Shown here piece after piece: positions 5,753 through 6,455 of a stretch of DNA of 6,455 nt (positions are counted from its first letter, which is position 1; each line of letters starts with the position of its first letter). The notes below the pieces were generated by a model, which was given only the letters and a program-made list of their open reading frames with translations, did not search any database and was not told the DNA's origin. This DNA is from Clostridium sp. (GTDB taxonomy: Bacteria; Bacillota_A; Clostridia; Lachnospirales; Lachnospiraceae), in the NCBI GenBank assembly GCA_023666975.1, contig JAMPAW010000182.1, positions 1 through 6,455 of the forward strand, read 5' to 3'. A program made the position numbers and the translations under genes.

Positions 5753-6455
5753 TTATAATTCATCAATCAAAGATATTATTTCCTTAATCGGCATCAGCCG
5801 CTGATCTGCCTCTTTGGCTCTATGATATTTTAAAATGTCCCGCGCTGTCTGTTCCATGGCAGGAAATGCACTTCTAATTAACTGATTAGCATAAATAACG
5901 ATGTTGACTCCATGCATATACAACTCAGCCTCCGTTATTTCATTAAAAGAAGTGGGTACAACAACTATAGGCGTACTGCTGTTTTCCCTCCGAAACAAAT
6001 CACAAAATTCCAATATCTCGCCCGCATCCTTCTTTCTGCTGTGTATCATAATACCGTCAGCGCCTGCTTCTACATAGGCTCGCCCACGCCTGAGGGCATC
6101 CTCCATACCCTTTTCCAGTATCAGGCTCTCGATTCTGGCGATAATCATAAAATCATCTGTCAGCTGTATCCGCTTCCCTGCAGCTATCTTCTCACAAAAA
6201 TGCTCGACAGAATCCTGCGTCTGCTCTACATCCGTGCCAAAGAGAGAATTCTTTTTCAGTCCAATTTTATCTTCAATAATAATTGCTGAGACACCCATAC
6301 GTTCCAGAGAACGCACCGTATACACAAAATGCTCCGCCAAACCTCCCGTATCCCCGTCAAAAATAATTGGTTTTGTCGTCACTTCCATGACATCGTCTAT
6401 GGTGCGAAACCGGGAGGTCATATCCACCAGTTCAATATCCGGTTTCCCCTTTGCC
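5753..6455 (-). CDS. aepX: Phosphoenolpyruvate mutase, 5'-truncated by window edge
   Basis: The C-terminal 233 residues of PEP phosphomutase, which forms the P-C bond by rearranging PEP to 3-phosphonopyruvate. The Mg-site motif DGDTGG (from 6358 downward) and the diagnostic gating-loop sequence [10 protein letters not shown] (6245-6274) are intact. The latter separates mutases from isocitrate lyase, methylisocitrate lyase and PEP hydrolase relatives. ARIES and GIMIHS complete the barrel. A GTG at 6427 is not the start: the frame stays open to the edge and reads [10 protein letters not shown] just before it, which is normal PEP mutase sequence. Roughly 60 or more residues are missing. From memory, members with this exact sequence style often carry an N-terminal TagD-like cytidylyltransferase domain (about 430 aa total), so the missing part may be larger. 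It lies 25 nt upstream of the kinase ATG and is the first visible gene of the operon. Confidence 0.95.
   Translation of the reverse strand, partial: AKGKPDIELVDMTSRFRTIDDVMEVTTKPIIFDGDTGGLAEHFVYTVRSLERMGVSAIIIEDKIGLKKNSLFGTDVEQTQDSVEHFCEKIAAGKRIQLTDDFMIIARIESLILEKGMEDALRRGRAYVEAGADGIMIHSRKKDAGEILEFCDLFRRENSSTPIVVVPTSFNEITEAELYMHGVNIVIYANQLIRSAFPAMEQTARDILKYHRAKEADQRLMPIKEIISLIDEL

Noticed and set aside
6425..6427. GTG as the start codon of PEP mutase
   Set aside because: The frame continues upstream to the window edge with mutase-like sequence, and a start here would remove part of the catalytic barrel.
1..6455. CRISPR arrays, tRNA/rRNA genes, insertion sequences, attachment sites
   Set aside because: No repeated spacer pattern, cloverleaf, transposase, terminal inverted repeat or att-like duplication was seen; almost all bases are in intact genes.

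Overview
The window is a compact, single-direction (minus strand) biosynthetic operon fragment with eight protein-coding genes. Both end genes run off the window. Transcription runs from the right edge (6455) to the left edge (1). The organism is probably a low-to-moderate-GC Firmicute, perhaps a gut Clostridia or Lachnospiraceae member. This rests on AGGAGG-type ribosome sites, tight gene packing, AT-leaning codons and my memory of the PEP mutase subfamily; the taxonomy is an inference.

Right part (4073-6455), the phosphonate module. It holds, in order, phosphoenolpyruvate mutase (5' end off-window), a small adenylylsulfate-kinase-like P-loop kinase, and phosphonopyruvate decarboxylase. The mutase and decarboxylase together make phosphonoacetaldehyde, the usual entry to phosphonate natural products and phosphonate-decorated surface glycans. 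The kinase overlaps the decarboxylase by 4 nt and sits between the two carbon-phosphorus genes. No sulfate-assimilation gene is visible, so its substrate is more likely a phosphonate intermediate or its nucleotide ester. No 2-aminoethylphosphonate transaminase is visible.

Middle (3944-4072). This 129-nt spacer is the only sizeable gap. It contains a 7-bp perfect hairpin around the start codon of a 12-codon mini-ORF that has a strong ribosome site, a 9-bp direct repeat, and a weak promoter-like pair. It may separate or retune two sub-operons.

Left part (1-3943), the redox/carbonyl module. It holds a short-chain dehydrogenase (SDR), a xylose-isomerase-like TIM-barrel protein, two more SDRs from different subfamilies, and the N-terminal 234 residues of an acetolactate-synthase-like thiamine diphosphate (TPP) enzyme. 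The genes are separated by 4-18 nt, and ribosome sites often overlap the preceding stop codon. The enzyme set (three oxidoreductases, an isomerase/epimerase, a carboligase or lyase) suits building or remodelling an unusual polyol, ketose or branched-chain sugar.

The best overall reading is a phosphonate-containing surface polysaccharide, glycolipid or small-molecule cluster. The P-C bond is formed first, and phosphonoacetaldehyde or a partner sugar is then processed by the SDR/TIM-barrel/TPP set. The final product cannot be read from this window.
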